Shown piece after piece: positions 33,862-46,156 of a stretch of 64,000 bases of DNA. The position numbers and the translations under genes are program-made. Position 1 is the stretch's first letter, and each line of letters starts with the position of its first letter. The notes under the pieces are model-generated. The model was not told where the DNA came from. It ran no database searches and worked only from the letters and a program-made list of their open reading frames with translations. The stretch lies in contig CM043968.1 in assembly GCA_014529385.2 (NCBI GenBank), positions 5,593,001 through 5,657,000 on the forward strand, given 5' to 3'. This DNA is from Adiantum capillus-veneris. Lineage: Eukaryota; Streptophyta; Polypodiopsida; Polypodiales; Pteridaceae.

Positions 33862-34783
33862 TGTTGGCGGATATGCCGCAACGGACATCAGCACAACGAG
33901 AACTCACCTAACAAGATTTGTCAGCTAAGGACGAAGCTCGACCAGCAGGTGCATGGAAGCAAGCATAGGGTGTCAACCTACACTCGACCGACTATTGACT
34001 ACTTCCTACAGAGGTCTCTACCCAATGTCTAAGTTACAACCTTCAAAAGTACAAAGGAGGAGATTTCCTATAACGCTTCCAAGAGCCAAATACCCATCAG
34101 ACATTCTCGAAACGCTACGAAACTTGAGGGATATCCTATTAACACCAATAGGCCACTCTCCCTAAGGTCCACGACCCAAAATCCTACCCAACAACACCTG
34201 GTGCAAAATCATGTAGGATGTCTGACAGGTTTTTGTAGGTCATCGTTTCTGAAAATAAAGGTGCCTAATGTGTAGCTCTGCTCAATACGAACGCGTGAAT
34301 ATGCTGAAATGCGAAAACAGATACCCTTTGCTTACCGAATCACTAGAAATAGCTCGCGGTTCAATCTCGCGCAGCAATGTAGGTGTTGGCGCGTAGCTCT
34401 CCCCAAGAGCAACACACTGTACTTCTTCGCACTCGATTTCGACCACTAGTGTGCACGTAGCATCAAGATAAACTCTCACTCTCTCTTGTACATAGAATGC
34501 GCTTCTCACAGACACCTCATAAAAAATGAACAAAGGGTTTTTTTCATTAAGGTCAAAATTTGGTATAAATACCTTCCAAATACAATATCTCATGTTCCAA
34601 AGTAAAATCCTACTCAGTCTAATGGCAAAAATATATACAAAATTGGAACCTTCTTGCAAGCCCCAAGTGTTTACAAATGAAATTATAGGTTTTTTCTTAA
34701 TCAGAGAATGACTACATAGGATTTCTTTCTTCTCGTATTCCACCAGTCTTCAGTTGAGTGTAGCCGCTAGTCTTCTGCTAACA
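33862..34783 (-). repeat. LTR of element Y (5' LTR, complete)
   Basis: 922 bp, with ends TGTTGGCGG and CTGCTAACA on the plus strand (TGTTAGCAG and CCGCCAACA on the minus strand). The inner 888 bp match 20793-21690. Downstream, X copy 2 sequence resumes at once (AGACGCACAATCTC), which fixes the outer end. Confidence 0.75.
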
Positions 34784-35090
34784 AGACGCACAATCTCTAT
34801 ATGGAGATGCCAACTCTATAGCATCTGAAGAGAACAAACCACACTCTCTATAGACTTTGTCATCTTTCATAGGACAACACAAAACAAAACTGGAGGTTAG
34901 AGTGGTACCTTCTCAGTGGAAAGCAACCCCAAAAATGATGGACACCAAAAGACTTCATGAATTAATGTCTTCTTCTTTACAATGTACACTTTCTCTCTCA
35001 GACTTATTGAAAATCAGACCACATCTATGGGATAAGTGAGCAAAAACTTAGAGAAGATGGGATTGGAAATTCCTCATTGAGACATCCCCT
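34784..35090 (+). other. X copy 2 interior resumes after the Y insertion
   Basis: It aligns with copy 1 from about 5235 on. It has no clean frame but keeps the patches KRLHELMSSS and SLSDLLKIRPHLWDK. Confidence 0.6.
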
Positions 35091-35101
35091 TAGAAGAACA
35101 C

Positions 35102-35827
35102 GTGGGAAAAATGACACAAGAGAAACCAATACCTATAAACAAGGTGGGAGATTATTGTGAAGGAGACAAAGGAAGCAACACCTTGCCACTAGAACACAAA
35201 GGAGTGAAAATGATTTCTATACTTGATAGTTGGGCTGGAGTGGCCATTACCACCAAAGAAATTTGGGGAACATGGGGGATACCAGCTCTCATAAAAACAT
35301 GAATGACACAGCAACTTGCAGACATGTTTGTAGAAAGACCTTTGGGTATGCTTGAACATATCATAGTATCCTCATGTGGAATTGAGTACGAGCATACCTT
35401 TGTAGTAGTGGATTTGGAAAGAAACAACTTTGATGTCATTTTAGGGCGACCATATATGAGTCAACTTAAAATGGTACAAGATTGGGGCTATGACCTTATC
35501 TACTTGCAACATAAGGGTGTTACCATGGGGGTGAGCATCAATGATCATAGTTGTAGAGACATTACTCAAGCCCCTACGGAAGATTTTGACTCAACAACGA
35601 TCCATGAAAACAAGATACCTGCATGGTTGCACGACAAAGAATATATTTGGATGTGTGGAGAGTTTGAATCTGGGAGCCTAAGGAAAGAAGATTGCATCCT
35701 AGAGAGATCATTTGAGGATAAATCTTACATCCAAGAACCATTTCTCGAAGATTTCTTTGAACCTTTTGGATGGGAGCAAATACTAGCTACTCTAGATGTG
35801 TGCATAAACAAAATAATGTTCACATAG
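35102..35827 (+). pseudogene. X copy 2: retropepsin-like module, catalytic Gly lost
   Basis: 35102-35302 has ISILDSWAGVAITTKEIWG, in which the D-S-G of copy 1 is D-S-W. After a frame change, 35303-35827 (174 codons) carries MLEHIIVSSCGIEYEHTFVV and ERNNFDVILGRPYMSQLKMV, the C-terminal half of a gypsy protease. A conserved tail of unknown fold with EDCILERSFEDKSYIQEPFL follows. Inactive by both the substitution and the frame break. Confidence 0.65.
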
Positions 35828-36129
35828 CATTGTGATGAGAATGACTATGGTATAACTTTGTGTTTTATGATAATAATTATTGAAGGAAGCTAATGAAACT
35901 TGTGAGTATGAAAGCTAAACAGGCAAGCCAAGCATGAACCATGATGTAAAAGCACAATTGAAGGAAGAAAAGCAACCACAAGAATATGTCATCATTGACA
36001 TACTTGAAGAATCAACAAAAGTTGTTTCAAAGTAGTCGAATCCCAAAAATTACTACTGAAAGTAGATGAAGAACCAAGGTCCATATCAAGTGCTCAAAAA
36101 CTCAAGATCAAGAGAGGGACAAGGATAAA

Positions 36130-36461
36130 TTTGAGAATCGATTGTCTCATACATTGATCAAATTCAACATACGTGGAGAAACAGGACTCAAAATCACATG
36201 TTCAGCTATGATCGATCCTTATGTGACAAAGAATCTATGAATTATGGCATGTGGATAATGATGGGAAAGCCACAAATCAAAGAGCTAGAAGAAATAATCT
36301 ACACAAGTTCCAAAATGCAGATTTGTAGCTTTGGCATAGCAAAAGCCATACTCAAGCTGAGTAATGGGGAGTTCAAGGACACTTTTTTCATAATCGACTC
36401 CCATCACATTAAAGAGTGTCTGGTACCGACAAAAAGCTGGATGGACATCCTCTTTAGATAA
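36130..36461 (+). pseudogene. X copy 2: second retropepsin-like module
   Basis: It corresponds to 6575-6905 of copy 1. ITCSAMIDPYVTKNL is in a neighbouring frame, then 36198-36461 reads TSSKMQICSFGIAKAILKL and FFIIDSHHIKECLVPTKSWM. In this copy the C-terminal half is in one frame. The D-P-Y replaces D-T/S-G as in copy 1, so the loss predates the duplication. Confidence 0.4.
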
Positions 36462-38775
36462 CAACAAAAAGCTTCAACAACAACAAGAGAAATAGTCCCA
36501 GAAGCACCTCAAGTTTATGCAAAAACACACTCTCTTGTCAATACTTAGGGAAGCCACCTAGATGGGGCACATAGATGCATTGGTTTGTCAATCACAATGG
36601 AGTAGAAACTGCTATGAGATGCACTCACAAGCAATCATGAATTAGCATAATGCAATTAATCATCAAGCATAGAGTCAATCCTTGCTCCAATTAATCACTC
36701 AATGGTTTCTCATCTAAAGGAGCTCGAAACACTTCAAAACTCTAGGAGACTATAAACAAGGGCTAGCATAATAGATCTAGACCATGAAAACTTGATAATC
36801 GCTATCCATCATTTCTTAGGTCACCAAAACATAAACAAAAACATCCTAATAGCATTCCCTAAGGGTTAAGAACAATCTCCTATCAAAAAATTAGCATTTA
36901 CACTTTTAAATATCACTAAAATGATAGATTTAAACTCACACAACATAGATGCGAATCTTCACCAAAATGACAGTGAATCCATTCAATGGAGAGAGCAAGA
37001 GAAGAGGAACACAATGCACTTGCCAAAATATAATCTGAATTATCAAAATGAAAATTGTGGTGATTACAAAAGAGCTTCACTTGTACACTACTAAACCAAA
37101 GGGTCAACCGCATTTCTAACATAAATTGACTTATGTACCTTGGGATTTTAAAATGTGAGCTTTAAACCCAGTTTATAGGGGTATAATACGAGTATATTGA
37201 AAATTCTTGGGACAAATACAATTACATCTAAATTTTGAGAGCTCTTAAGTATCTTTTTAAAAATCTAGAAAATACAATGAGGGGATTTTCTTGACTAGAA
37301 GGGGCAATCTTCATAGCATCTTTAAACAATTAGCTTAGATTGGTTGTTTGATATAGTTGGTTTGTTATGATGTAAGATGAAACATAATAGACTACTGATT
37401 TGTTGGATTGACTAATGTGTTTGATTTTTTATGTTCTAAGTTGTAGATATAGAGCTATAGATTGATTTGGATTAGTTCATAGGATTTGTTCGCATACTGG
37501 TAAATGTTGCACATGATGCATTAGCCATTGATTTTTATTGGATGCTATGGTTTGTTGTCATGCTACTGGATTTGGATGATATAATACTTGGGTTGATACA
37601 TACTGCTCATGTTTTATATTTTTATGGTTGTTTTCCTCTCAGGTGGTCCATGACTATTGCCTAGAGAACTAGGTGTATTATGTGACTAAGTTAGGAAGAC
37701 AATAAAGGGGTGATCCCCAAGACTGATGCTAACTGCGTGTGAGTTGATCCTCAAAGAGGTTGATGCCTAAAGCTATTAGTAGGTAGTGAGTCCAACCACT
37801 ATTGGGTTTTGGAATCCTTTCTATGCTCAGACTCAGGAGGGAGGCAAAGCAGCCTCTTTTACTGAGTCGGGATAGGTGATGAACATGCTCACTCCCAACG
37901 AAGTGAGATTCTCCTTGTCTATAGAGGAGTAGATTGGATGGGTGGCCACTAGGTTGGTCCTTGAATGATATGGGGCTCCACTACACAAGTAGATTCACTC
38001 TTGTATGCTTATTATTTTTATGTATTGAAATGCTTGTACTTTGTTTTTTCATTGAGATAGATATTCAAAAGTCAAAATGACTCAAATAAGGTGTCACTTG
38101 CTCATCGTACTTGTGTTATGTTTTTTTTTCTTCTTTTTTCTTTTTCTCTCTTATCTCTACTCAGATAGCATGATGTGTTGGCTATTCTTTAGTTACTCTA
38201 CTCAAGGTTAGCAATTTAGTTAGCTTTGAGTGGGTGCTAAATTCCTCCTCTAGTAGGTGTGCCAAAAGGTCTCACTAAAGGGATATATCCCATTAGTGAG
38301 ATAGATCCCTTGGGCCTAGGAGAAAGGGAAAAGAAAAGGGATGATTTTGAACGAATTTTTTTTAATGGGAGTGCTCAAAGATAAGAAAGTGAAAAAGGGA
38401 CTCTTCTCTTTGCGTGTGTTTGATTTGACGTTTATTAAGGGGATAACCCTTTGGATTGAAAAAGGGCAGAGAGAGATTGGTGAGTGATTTACACGTGGCG
38501 AAGAGCGAGCTAAGCAAGGATAGAGGTTGACACACTCCCAACGGTAGCCAAGGAGCAGATGAATCATAGAGGGAGCACATTATGTGCCTGGAGAGCAAGG
38601 CGTGGGGCCACATATGAAACTCAAGAGCGCAAGGAACGGGGCCCATCGAGGCTTTGTATTTTTTTAAGAGTTAAATAGCACAGGGGTAGTAGCTCAAGAA
38701 ATGGGCGAAAGTGGCTAGCATGTCAAAGATAAGGCAAAGCCAAAATTTGATTGATTTCAAGCATTGGGGGATGCG
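36462..38775 (+). other. X copy 2 interior without a supported gene
   Basis: It matches 6906-8556 but includes 36896-37535, which copy 1 lacks. Homology to copy 1 stops at GCATTGGGGGAT (38762-38773). I see no gene on either strand. Confidence 0.55.
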
Positions 38776-39060
38776 CTTAAGCTTGTGCTCACATTTTCCA
38801 TTGCAACATTGGGAGCAAATGGGATTTTTGGAGATTTAACACAGTGATATATTAAAGAGTGAGTAGTAGTAGGTAAATTATCAGGCTTTGGATGAAAGGA
38901 GGAACATCATTGTAGAAAACACCAATCATGATGACATATTTTTGAAGCTAGCTCTCGCTCATCGAGTCTCCACGATCACAAGCAACAATGGGAGGTATGC
39001 ATGGGCCACACAACATATCAAAAAGTTGTTGAGGGCCGAGGCGCTCACAAGCAAGGAAGC
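38776..39060. other. Unassigned AT-rich sequence
   Basis: No frame, repeat or motif is recognised between the end of X homology and the LINE remnant. Confidence 0.4.
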
Positions 39061-39782
39061 CTAAAATTGATGAAGGTTCTTTATTTTTTGCCAAACTCAC
39101 AATAACTATGTATTAAAATCTCAAAGAAATTACAAAATGACCTCAAGCTCAAGCCAAGCCTCGAGGTACTGAGCATTACAACTTGGATGTCCTCTCCCCG
39201 GGGTTATCAAGAAAACAATAGATGTACTATAATGCCAAGCTTTTAGTTATCGTAGTTTGTCAAAATGGCATGGGAAGCCCTAGACCAATCGTCCGAGTCT
39301 TGTTTGCTTCCGAGCAAACATATCATCACTCTGCTTTCTTGGATGATCTCTGAGAAGATCGCCACAGCCGGGTCTCTTTCAAACACCCGAAGGTTCCTCA
39401 CCTGCCATATATGGCAAAAAAAGAAGTATTTGATAGTTTGAGTGTAGATCTGATAGTTTGAGTGTAGATAAGAAGAGTAGGATTTCTCATCCTTTTGCCT
39501 CCAAGAAACAGATCAGTCTTGAAGAACCTGATCTGCCATGTCTTCTAGACCCATTTGCAAATATTCCCTACCAAGCCCCTGATTGACTAGCATTCCATGA
39601 AAAGGTGGGCCAGGTCCTCACTAGCTACCCTATAACATGTGCAATGATCGGATTCAATTCCTCTTTCCTGGATCTTTATGCCTGTTGATAGAGCACCCTA
39701 TAGCACCTTCCACAAGAATACCTTCATATTCTGAGGTCACTTTGGCTTCCAGATGTTCTCCATGACTTCTTCCCACCGTTCT
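39061..39782 (-). pseudogene. LINE ORF2 C-terminus (zf-RVT region), downstream part
   Basis: Read on the minus strand, fragments such as RWEEVMENIWKPK, MKVFLWKVL, GIKIQERGIESDHCTCY and EDLAHLFMEC match the zinc-binding region after the reverse transcriptase of plant LINEs (I-W-K-x-K-x-P-x-K, F-L-W-R, C-x2-C, E-x-x-x-H-L-F-x-x-C). Further on, HIWQVRNLRVFE matches the W-x-x-R-N motif. Several stops and frameshifts interrupt it. The copia element has split this LINE from its upstream part at 44929-45600. Confidence 0.65.
39778..39782. other. Target-site duplication of the copia element, left copy
   Basis: GTTCT directly before the 5' LTR. The same five bases follow the 3' LTR at 44924-44928. 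Confidence 0.85.
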
Positions 39783-39996
39783 TGTTACCATATACATGTG
39801 GTAGTGATGTGTGTGAACACACTAGGACTGTCGGGGCATTTTTCCCCTCTTTAGGAGGTTTTTTCCCCCGTGCATTATATATACGCCCATCACTCTAGGG
39901 CTATCTATCTTTCCATTGCACACTAAGTAACACACTCTCTATTGTGTGCCTTGAGCTTCCTTCGTCTTCTCCAAGGTGTGTGTGTTTCTTCCAACA
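39783..39996 (+). repeat. Copia 5' LTR
   Basis: 214 bp, TGTTACC to CCAACA. Compared with the 3' LTR I count seven substitutions (six transitions) and one 13-bp gap near the 3' end. It contains a TATA-like TTATATATACG near 39878 and a pyrimidine/T-rich R region typical of copia. Confidence 0.92.
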
Positions 39997-39998
39997 AT

Positions 39999-40010
39999 TG
40001 GTATCAGAGC
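39999..40010 (+). promoter_or_regulatory. Copia primer-binding site
   Basis: TGGTATCAGAGC, complementary to the 3' end of initiator tRNA-Met. It starts two bases after the 5' LTR. Confidence 0.92.
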
Positions 40011-40358
40011 AGGTCACGTCCTCCCGGGCTTAGTCGCCAGCTGCTCCAGCACACGCCTGCTCACTTTCTCCGATTTCAGTGAGCTTTGGAGAGCGTTTGC
40101 AGGTCGACAAAAATTTTGGGAGTGCTTGAAGAGCTCGGTCTGCTCAGAATTTTGATTTGGGCTCATTTCAGCCTCCGTTTCCACTACAGGCAGTACTGCA
40201 CAGGCTATTTCGTCATTTTGTGTAGAATTTTTGTCAGTGCCGTTTTCTGCATAACAGGTTCCTTATAGTCTTCTACAGTTTGTGCTATATAGCACAGGTT
40301 GTTCTCGCTCCGTTTCTCCTATTTTCGGGCAGTTTTCACATCTGGTGCAGCATTTACC

Positions 40359-41470
40359 ATGGTTGACAACAACAACACAGATGTGTTCAAGATGTTTGCT
40401 GCTGAGGACAGGTTGGATGGGGACAACTACCCTATGTGGGCTTATATGATGCAACATGTTCTTGTGTCAAAGGGTGTCTGGAACATTGTGCAGGGCATTG
40501 ATGTACGTCCTGGTTCTGAGGATGTAGGCGATGTTGAGGATGTTGCAGGTCTTGCTGCAAGGATTGCAGCTGTTAGAGTTGTTTTGCCTACGGTAGAACA
40601 AGCTCGTTGGGATATTAAGGATGCGCAGGCTCATGCATTGATTGCGTTGTCTGTGAAGCGCACCATTGTTCCTCACATCCGTTTAGCAAAATCTGCAAAA
40701 CAGGTTTGGGATATTCTAGCAGGTCTTTATACAAGCCGCAATGAGGCTAAAATTTCTTTGCTGCGTAAAGAGCTGGAGTCGAAGATTATGCATGAGGAAG
40801 ATGATATGGACACTTTCCTTGCTAGTGTCAAAGGATATCAATGAGCAGCTTATTTCTACAGGTGAAGTCATTTCAGATAGTTCCCTTGTGCAGACTGTTC
40901 TTGATGCCTTACCAGATTCCTACCAGACTTTTGCTAGTACTTGGATACTGATGACCCAAGGAAATCATGAAGCTGTCAAGTTTGATGCATTATGCACATT
41001 GCTGTTGCAAGAGTCACTTTCTAGAAAAAACAGGACTAGGCAGTGTGCAGTTGAACAGGCTTTTATTGCTTCTCAAAGAAAGCGTGGTAACAGTAATGCA
41101 GCCACTTCTTATGGTTCTGCTGCGAGTGGCAAAAATTTTGTTCCTAATGCTTCTGCTGGCAGCACTTGGTCTGGAAATTCTGGTGATAAGGGAAAAAAGA
41201 AGATGCGTTGCCATTATTGTAAAGCCAATGATCACTTGATCAAGTCGTGTCCTAAGTTGAAGGCCAAAGAGGCTAAGAAGAAAGAGGGTGGTTCCACTAT
41301 AAATGCTGGTTCCACTACAAATGCAGCCATTGTTGAGTCTTCTGTGAAAGGAGACTGTAATGCTGATGTTGATGCAGAATGGGCTTTTAGTGCAGAGTGC
41401 ACTTACAATCCTGCTGTCCATGATGCATGCTTGTCAGTTGCTGCAGATTCACATGTGTGGTATTTTGACA
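40359..41470 (+). pseudogene. Copia gag (capsid and zinc knuckle), frameshifted
   Basis: It starts at the ATG at 40359 (MVDNNNTDVFKMFAAEDRLD, then GDNYPMWAYMMQHVL, the UBN2/gag start W-x-x-x-M). The frame runs in phase to about 40832, where a single extra G shifts it. It then continues in the 40741 frame with a QTVLDALPDSYQTFASTW block and one CCHC knuckle (CHYCKANDHLIKSC, near 41210). Family role: particle assembly and RNA packaging. The frame passes without a stop into the protease (YFDNGATKHIT at about 41462), as in single-polyprotein copia elements. Confidence 0.9.
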
Positions 41471-44400
41471 ATGGTGCTACAAAGCACATTACCTCACATC
41501 GTGAATTGTTTACCTCTCTTGAGTGTGTCCCTCAAGGGAATTCAGTCACTTGTGCCAACAACGCCTCTTATCCAGTTTAGGGAGTTGGAAAGATTGTGCT
41601 CACTGCTGCTAATGGAAGTTCCTTCACACTTGTTGATGCACTTTATGTACCTGGGATCAAGAAGAATCTCTTGTCTGTATCCGCACTTGCTAGACTTGGA
41701 CTTGTAGTCAAATTTGTGGATGACAGATGTACAGTTCATGATCTCAGTTTTGGTGATGAAATTGTTGCATCTGGGCTTTTGTGCCGTGGGCTGTATAAGC
41801 TCACTTTGTATGACAAGTGTGGACAAAATTTTGCAAATGTTGTTGCAGATTCAAGGGCTATTTTAGATGCAAAACTTTGGCATGCACATTTTGGTCATCT
41901 GAATTTTGCCAGTTTGCTGCGTTTGCAAAAATCTGATATGGTTGCTTCTTTGCCACCTCTTGAAGAACCTGTCAAACATGTTTGTGAAGGCTGTATATTG
42001 GGTAAGATGCAGCGTTCTAAGTTTCCAAAGGATGGTTCAGTTCGGGCCACATGTAGGTTGCAGCTTGTGCATAGTGATGTTTGTGGGCCCATGAAAACTC
42101 TGTCCTTGGGAAATTACTTGTACTTTGTGACTTTCATTGATGATTACTCCAAGCATGCATGGGTATTTCCGCTTAAAGCGAAGTCCGAAGTTTTTATGTG
42201 CTTCAAACAATTTCTGGCTATGGCTGAAAATGTCTCGAAATGTACTATGGGCACCCTCCGTTCTGATCGAGGGGGGGAGTATATGTCTCATGAATTTAAT
42301 GCATTTTGGCTAGTCGTGGGATAAAACACCAATGTACAGTGCCTTATACACCTCAGCAAAATGGTGTTGCTCAGAGGAAAAACAGGTCACTAAAGGAAAT
42401 GGCACGATGTATGGTCAAAAGTCAAGCTTTGCCGCATTCTTTTTGGCTTGAGGCCATTATGTGTGCCACTTATGTACTTAACAGGTGTCCTACAAAAGCT
42501 TTGCAGTCTATTACTCCATATGAAGCATGGCATGATAGAAAGCCTTTTATTGAGCACATGCGTGTTTTTGGCTGTTTGGCATATGCTTTGGTGCCACAAG
42601 TGCAGCACAAAAAATTGGATGATAAGGCTGTCAAATGTATTTTTGTTGGTTATAGTGCTGAAAGCAAAGGTTACAGGTTGTATCATCCGCAAACCAAACG
42701 TATTTTGGTTTCTCGGGATGTAGTGTTTGTGGAAGATTCTGTTCATCCCTTGCTGTCATGTACTAGAGACAGTAATGTAAGCTCACAGGATATTTATGAC
42801 ACTTTGTTGCCTCTTTTCAGTGGTGGAAATACGAATGTAAGTTCCAATGAGGCAAATGTACAGCCTATGGGGGTTTCTGAAAATGTTTTAGATCAGCCTA
42901 TTACTGATGCAGATGTACATGATGTACTTGCTGAGGAAAGGGCTGAAAATGAGCAGGCTAGAAGTATGCCAAAATGGCTGGTGCACACTTTGCGTGACAG
43001 TAAATTAGATGCACCTTTGTCTAGTCGTACTCGTTCAGGCTCTCGCCACGCATCTTATGCATCAGATTGTTATGCTTTGGCTGTGTCTAGCTTACATGAT
43101 GTTGAGGAGCCTCTGACTTTTGATGAAGCACAAAATTTAGAAAACTGGATGGCTGCCATGCAATCATAATATGACACATGGACTTTATGTGATTTGCCTC
43201 CTGGCAAAAAGGCCATTGGTACGAAGTGGGTTTACAAGTTGAAACGCAAGCCGGATGGTGAGATCGATCGCCATAAGGCTCGACTTGTTGCAAAAGGTTA
43301 TGCACAGCAAAAAGGCATAGACTATGAAGAGACTTTTGCTCCCACTTGTCGTATGACTATTGCACATTTTCTATGTGCATTGGAAGCTCATTTTGGTTGG
43401 GATGTACATCAATCAGACATTGTTACTGCTTTCTTGAATGGTGACATATTTGAGGAAGTTTATGTAACGCAGCCTCGCGGTTTTGTCATAAAAGGACAAG
43501 AGGACAAAGTGTGCAAATGTAACAAGGCTTTGTATGGGTTGAAGCAATCTCCTCGTGCTTGGTATGAGAAAGCTGACACTCATTTGGTCAAACAAGGCTT
43601 TCATAACAGTCCAACAGAAAGCACATTGTATGTAAAGCGTGAGGGTGATGTACTTCTCATTGTGGTTCTTTATGTTGATGATTTGCTCATCACTGGACCA
43701 AATGAGAGACATATTGCTGAATTTAAGGCTGATTTGAATGCTACTTTCAAGGTGAAAGATTTAGGGCTATTGCATCACTACTTGGGTATACAGTTTAAGC
43801 AGTGTGATGGTGGTATTGCATTGTGTCAGAAAAGTTACATAGAGACATTGCTATGTAAATTTGGACTTGAGGATTGCAAACCTATTACCACTCCCATTGA
43901 AATAAGTTTGAAGTTGAGTCTACATGATGCTGGCGATCCTGCTGACGTCACTCTTTACCAAACTGCTATTGGCTGCCTCATTTATGTATGCAACACGCCG
44001 GATATGTTTGCAGTCTCACAGGTCAACAGATTTATGCATAGCCCAGGGTCTAAGCATTGGCAGGCTGTCAAGAGGATTTTCCGCTACCTTAGTGGCACTT
44101 TACATCTTGGCTTGTTTTATCCCAAGGGGGGATCATTGCCGCCAGACTTACATGCTTTTTTGGACTCATATTGGGCTGGTTGTTTTGACACACGAGTGTC
44201 CACAAGTGTTTTTTGTTTCATGCTTGGTAGTTCATGTATATCATGGTTGAGCAAGAAGCAACCTACCGTGGACACTTCGAGTTGTGAGGCTGAGTACAGG
44301 GCAGTCTTCACAGCTACGGTTGAGTGTGTATGGCTCAGACGCCTTATGGCTAATTTGGGTGTTGGACAGGACACTGCCAACACTATCTACACTGACAATC

Positions 44401-44621
44401 AGAGCGCATTGGCAGTTACGAGGAACCCAATTTTTCATGCTCGCACAAAGCACATTGAGGTGCATTACCACTATGTCAGGGAGAGGCTCTCAGCAGGAGA
44501 GATCAGCTTGGCTTATGTGCCAACACAGGACAACCTTGCAGATCTTTTCACAAAGGCATTGTCTCGTGAGAAGCTTGAAGCTTTTTGCAAAGCTTTGGGC
44601 TTACTCCCCTTTGTGGACTGA
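41460..44621 (+). pseudogene. Copia pol: protease, integrase, reverse transcriptase, RNase H
   Basis: The domain order is typical of Ty1/copia. Protease: D-N-G-A at about 41467. Integrase: HHCC (HAHFGHLNF then CEGCILGKM) and core D residues in VHSDVCGPM and LRSDRGGEYM, but the position of the catalytic Glu reads Q (NGVAQRKNRSLKEM). Reverse transcriptase: GTKWVYKLKRKPDGEIDRHK, ALYGLKQSPRAWY and YVDDLLITG, intact from 43194. RNase H: SSCEAEYRAV and IYTDNQSALA, ending TQDNLADLFTKALSREKL. Three lesions disable it: an in-frame TAG at 41578, a one-base deletion at about 42308 and an in-frame TAA at 43167. Confidence 0.92.
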
Positions 44622-44684
44622 TCCTGTCCTCAGGGCATGGCACTTCCCTTTACTCATGTGCCAGCTCGCGTTCACCGCATCACT

Positions 44685-44696
44685 CCAGGGGGGATT
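44685..44696 (+). promoter_or_regulatory. Copia polypurine tract
   Basis: AGGGGGGATTT immediately before the 3' LTR. Confidence 0.85.
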
Positions 44697-44928
44697 TGTT
44701 ACCATATACATGTGGTAGTGATGTGTGTGAACACACTAGGACCGCCGGGGTATTTTTTCCCTCTTTAGGAGGTTTTTTCCCCCGTGCATTGTATATACGC
44801 CCATCACTCCAGGGCTATCTATCTTTCCATTGCACACTAAGTAACACACTCTCTATTGTGTGCCTTGAGCTTCCTTCGTCTTCTCCAAGCTGTGTGTGTT
44901 TCTCTGCAACCCTAATTCCAACAGTTCT
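44697..44928 (+). repeat. Copia 3' LTR (44697-44923) with right target duplication GTTCT
   Basis: 227 bp, TGTTACC to CCAACA, followed by GTTCT (44924-44928), which matches the left target duplication. It retains CTGCAACCCTAAT near its end, which the 5' LTR lacks. Confidence 0.92.
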
Positions 44929-45600
44929 CTAGGCCATTGTGTCTTCCATATTTTGATGAGGGGGCTAAACCAATTATCCCCGTACATTAATCCATGATAA
45001 ATGCCTTTTGAATTAGGTTTCTAGAATAGGCTACTTTCGCTCCATCTGCAGGAATTTTACTCAAAATTGGATTCTTAGATTGTCATTACAACATTATCAA
45101 GTTCTTTAAGCACTTTATTGGATAGAAAAATCTCATAGCCATTTAGTTGATATTGGGTTGTCAACACGTCAGTGGATTTCCAGCACTTACTGTTACAATC
45201 CCATAAGTGAGAAAGCCATTTTAGACCCTTATTATTCACTTTCCTATCCAGAAGGACTTTGATGTGGCACTAACACTTTGGAGAGCCAAGGGGACTAGTG
45301 CAAGATGGAGTTCTTAAAGTACCTAGTTTCTTCCCCCCACTCCAATACCCCAGCTATTCTTTTGCACTTCCTCACCAATTCCCCTGAGATGGCACCAATA
45401 CGTAAGTTGGACCAATTTGGGGCAAGAAATTTGTCGTGAATCTCAGCCCCTTTCCACTTTCCACCTTTCGATCCAAGTTTTGTTGTATCTAACATGTTCT
45501 TGGTCATGATAGCCCGGACTTGGTCGTGTTTAGCCAGTGAGACCATAAATTTGGCACATAGGGCCACAACATGTGGAGCTGGGTTGATAATTCCGAGAAC
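44929..45600 (-). pseudogene. LINE ORF2 C-terminal region, upstream part
   Basis: The minus-strand frame 45567-45295 (90 codons: MALCAKFMVSLAKHDQVRAI, then SLGSKGGKWKGAEI-like text, NWSNLRIGAISGEL) resembles the linker between reverse transcriptase and zf-RVT in plant LINEs. It is contiguous in sense with 39782-39061 once the copia insertion is discounted. Stops follow downstream towards 44930. Confidence 0.45.
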
Positions 45601-45655
45601 TCCTTGGTCAACTCGATGAGTGTAGAAGGCGAAGATAGTCTCAATAGGCGGGAAC

Positions 45656-46039
45656 TGTCTCCTGGAAAGCCGAACAGTGGATCAATCAGTAATTACCACG
45701 ACAGTTACTACAATAACTTTTAGAAGGCTATAAATAGGACCCATTACATTGTAATCGGGCTTCTTGCTTCTTACTTTTGAGTTCTTTTGGCTTAGCTTTT
45801 GAGTATTTTTTGAGCTACAATCTCTTTGCCTGTAACTTTGTAATCATTACTATTGTAATCATTTGAGCTTCAAATTGTTACACATTGTACTGATTGTTCC
45901 TGAATATGAATCTGAAACTGCAAACACTTTTCTAGTTTTCCGGTCTGTCTCTCATTTCAATATACTATTTCAGTCTCTGGTCTCTATTCCAGCTTCACTG
46001 ACTGAACTGATGACTTACTAGGAGTTCTAAATTCTAACA
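45656..46039 (+). repeat. LTR of a further retroelement
   Basis: 384 bp, TGTCTCCTGG to TTCTAACA, with a clear TATA box (TATAAATA, 45729-45736). It is followed at 46041 by TGGAATCAGTTATC, a plausible primer-binding site. Only one copy is present, so its limits rest on end motifs and the gag that follows. Confidence 0.55.
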
Positions 46040-46156
46040 CTGGAATCAGTTATCTGAAGAGATCATCTCCAATTCGATTTTGGTGATCACGATGGTTTGA
46101 GCTCTTTGCTTGTTGACCAGAAAACTCTTCTCCCAGTTATAATTTATAGCTGAAGG

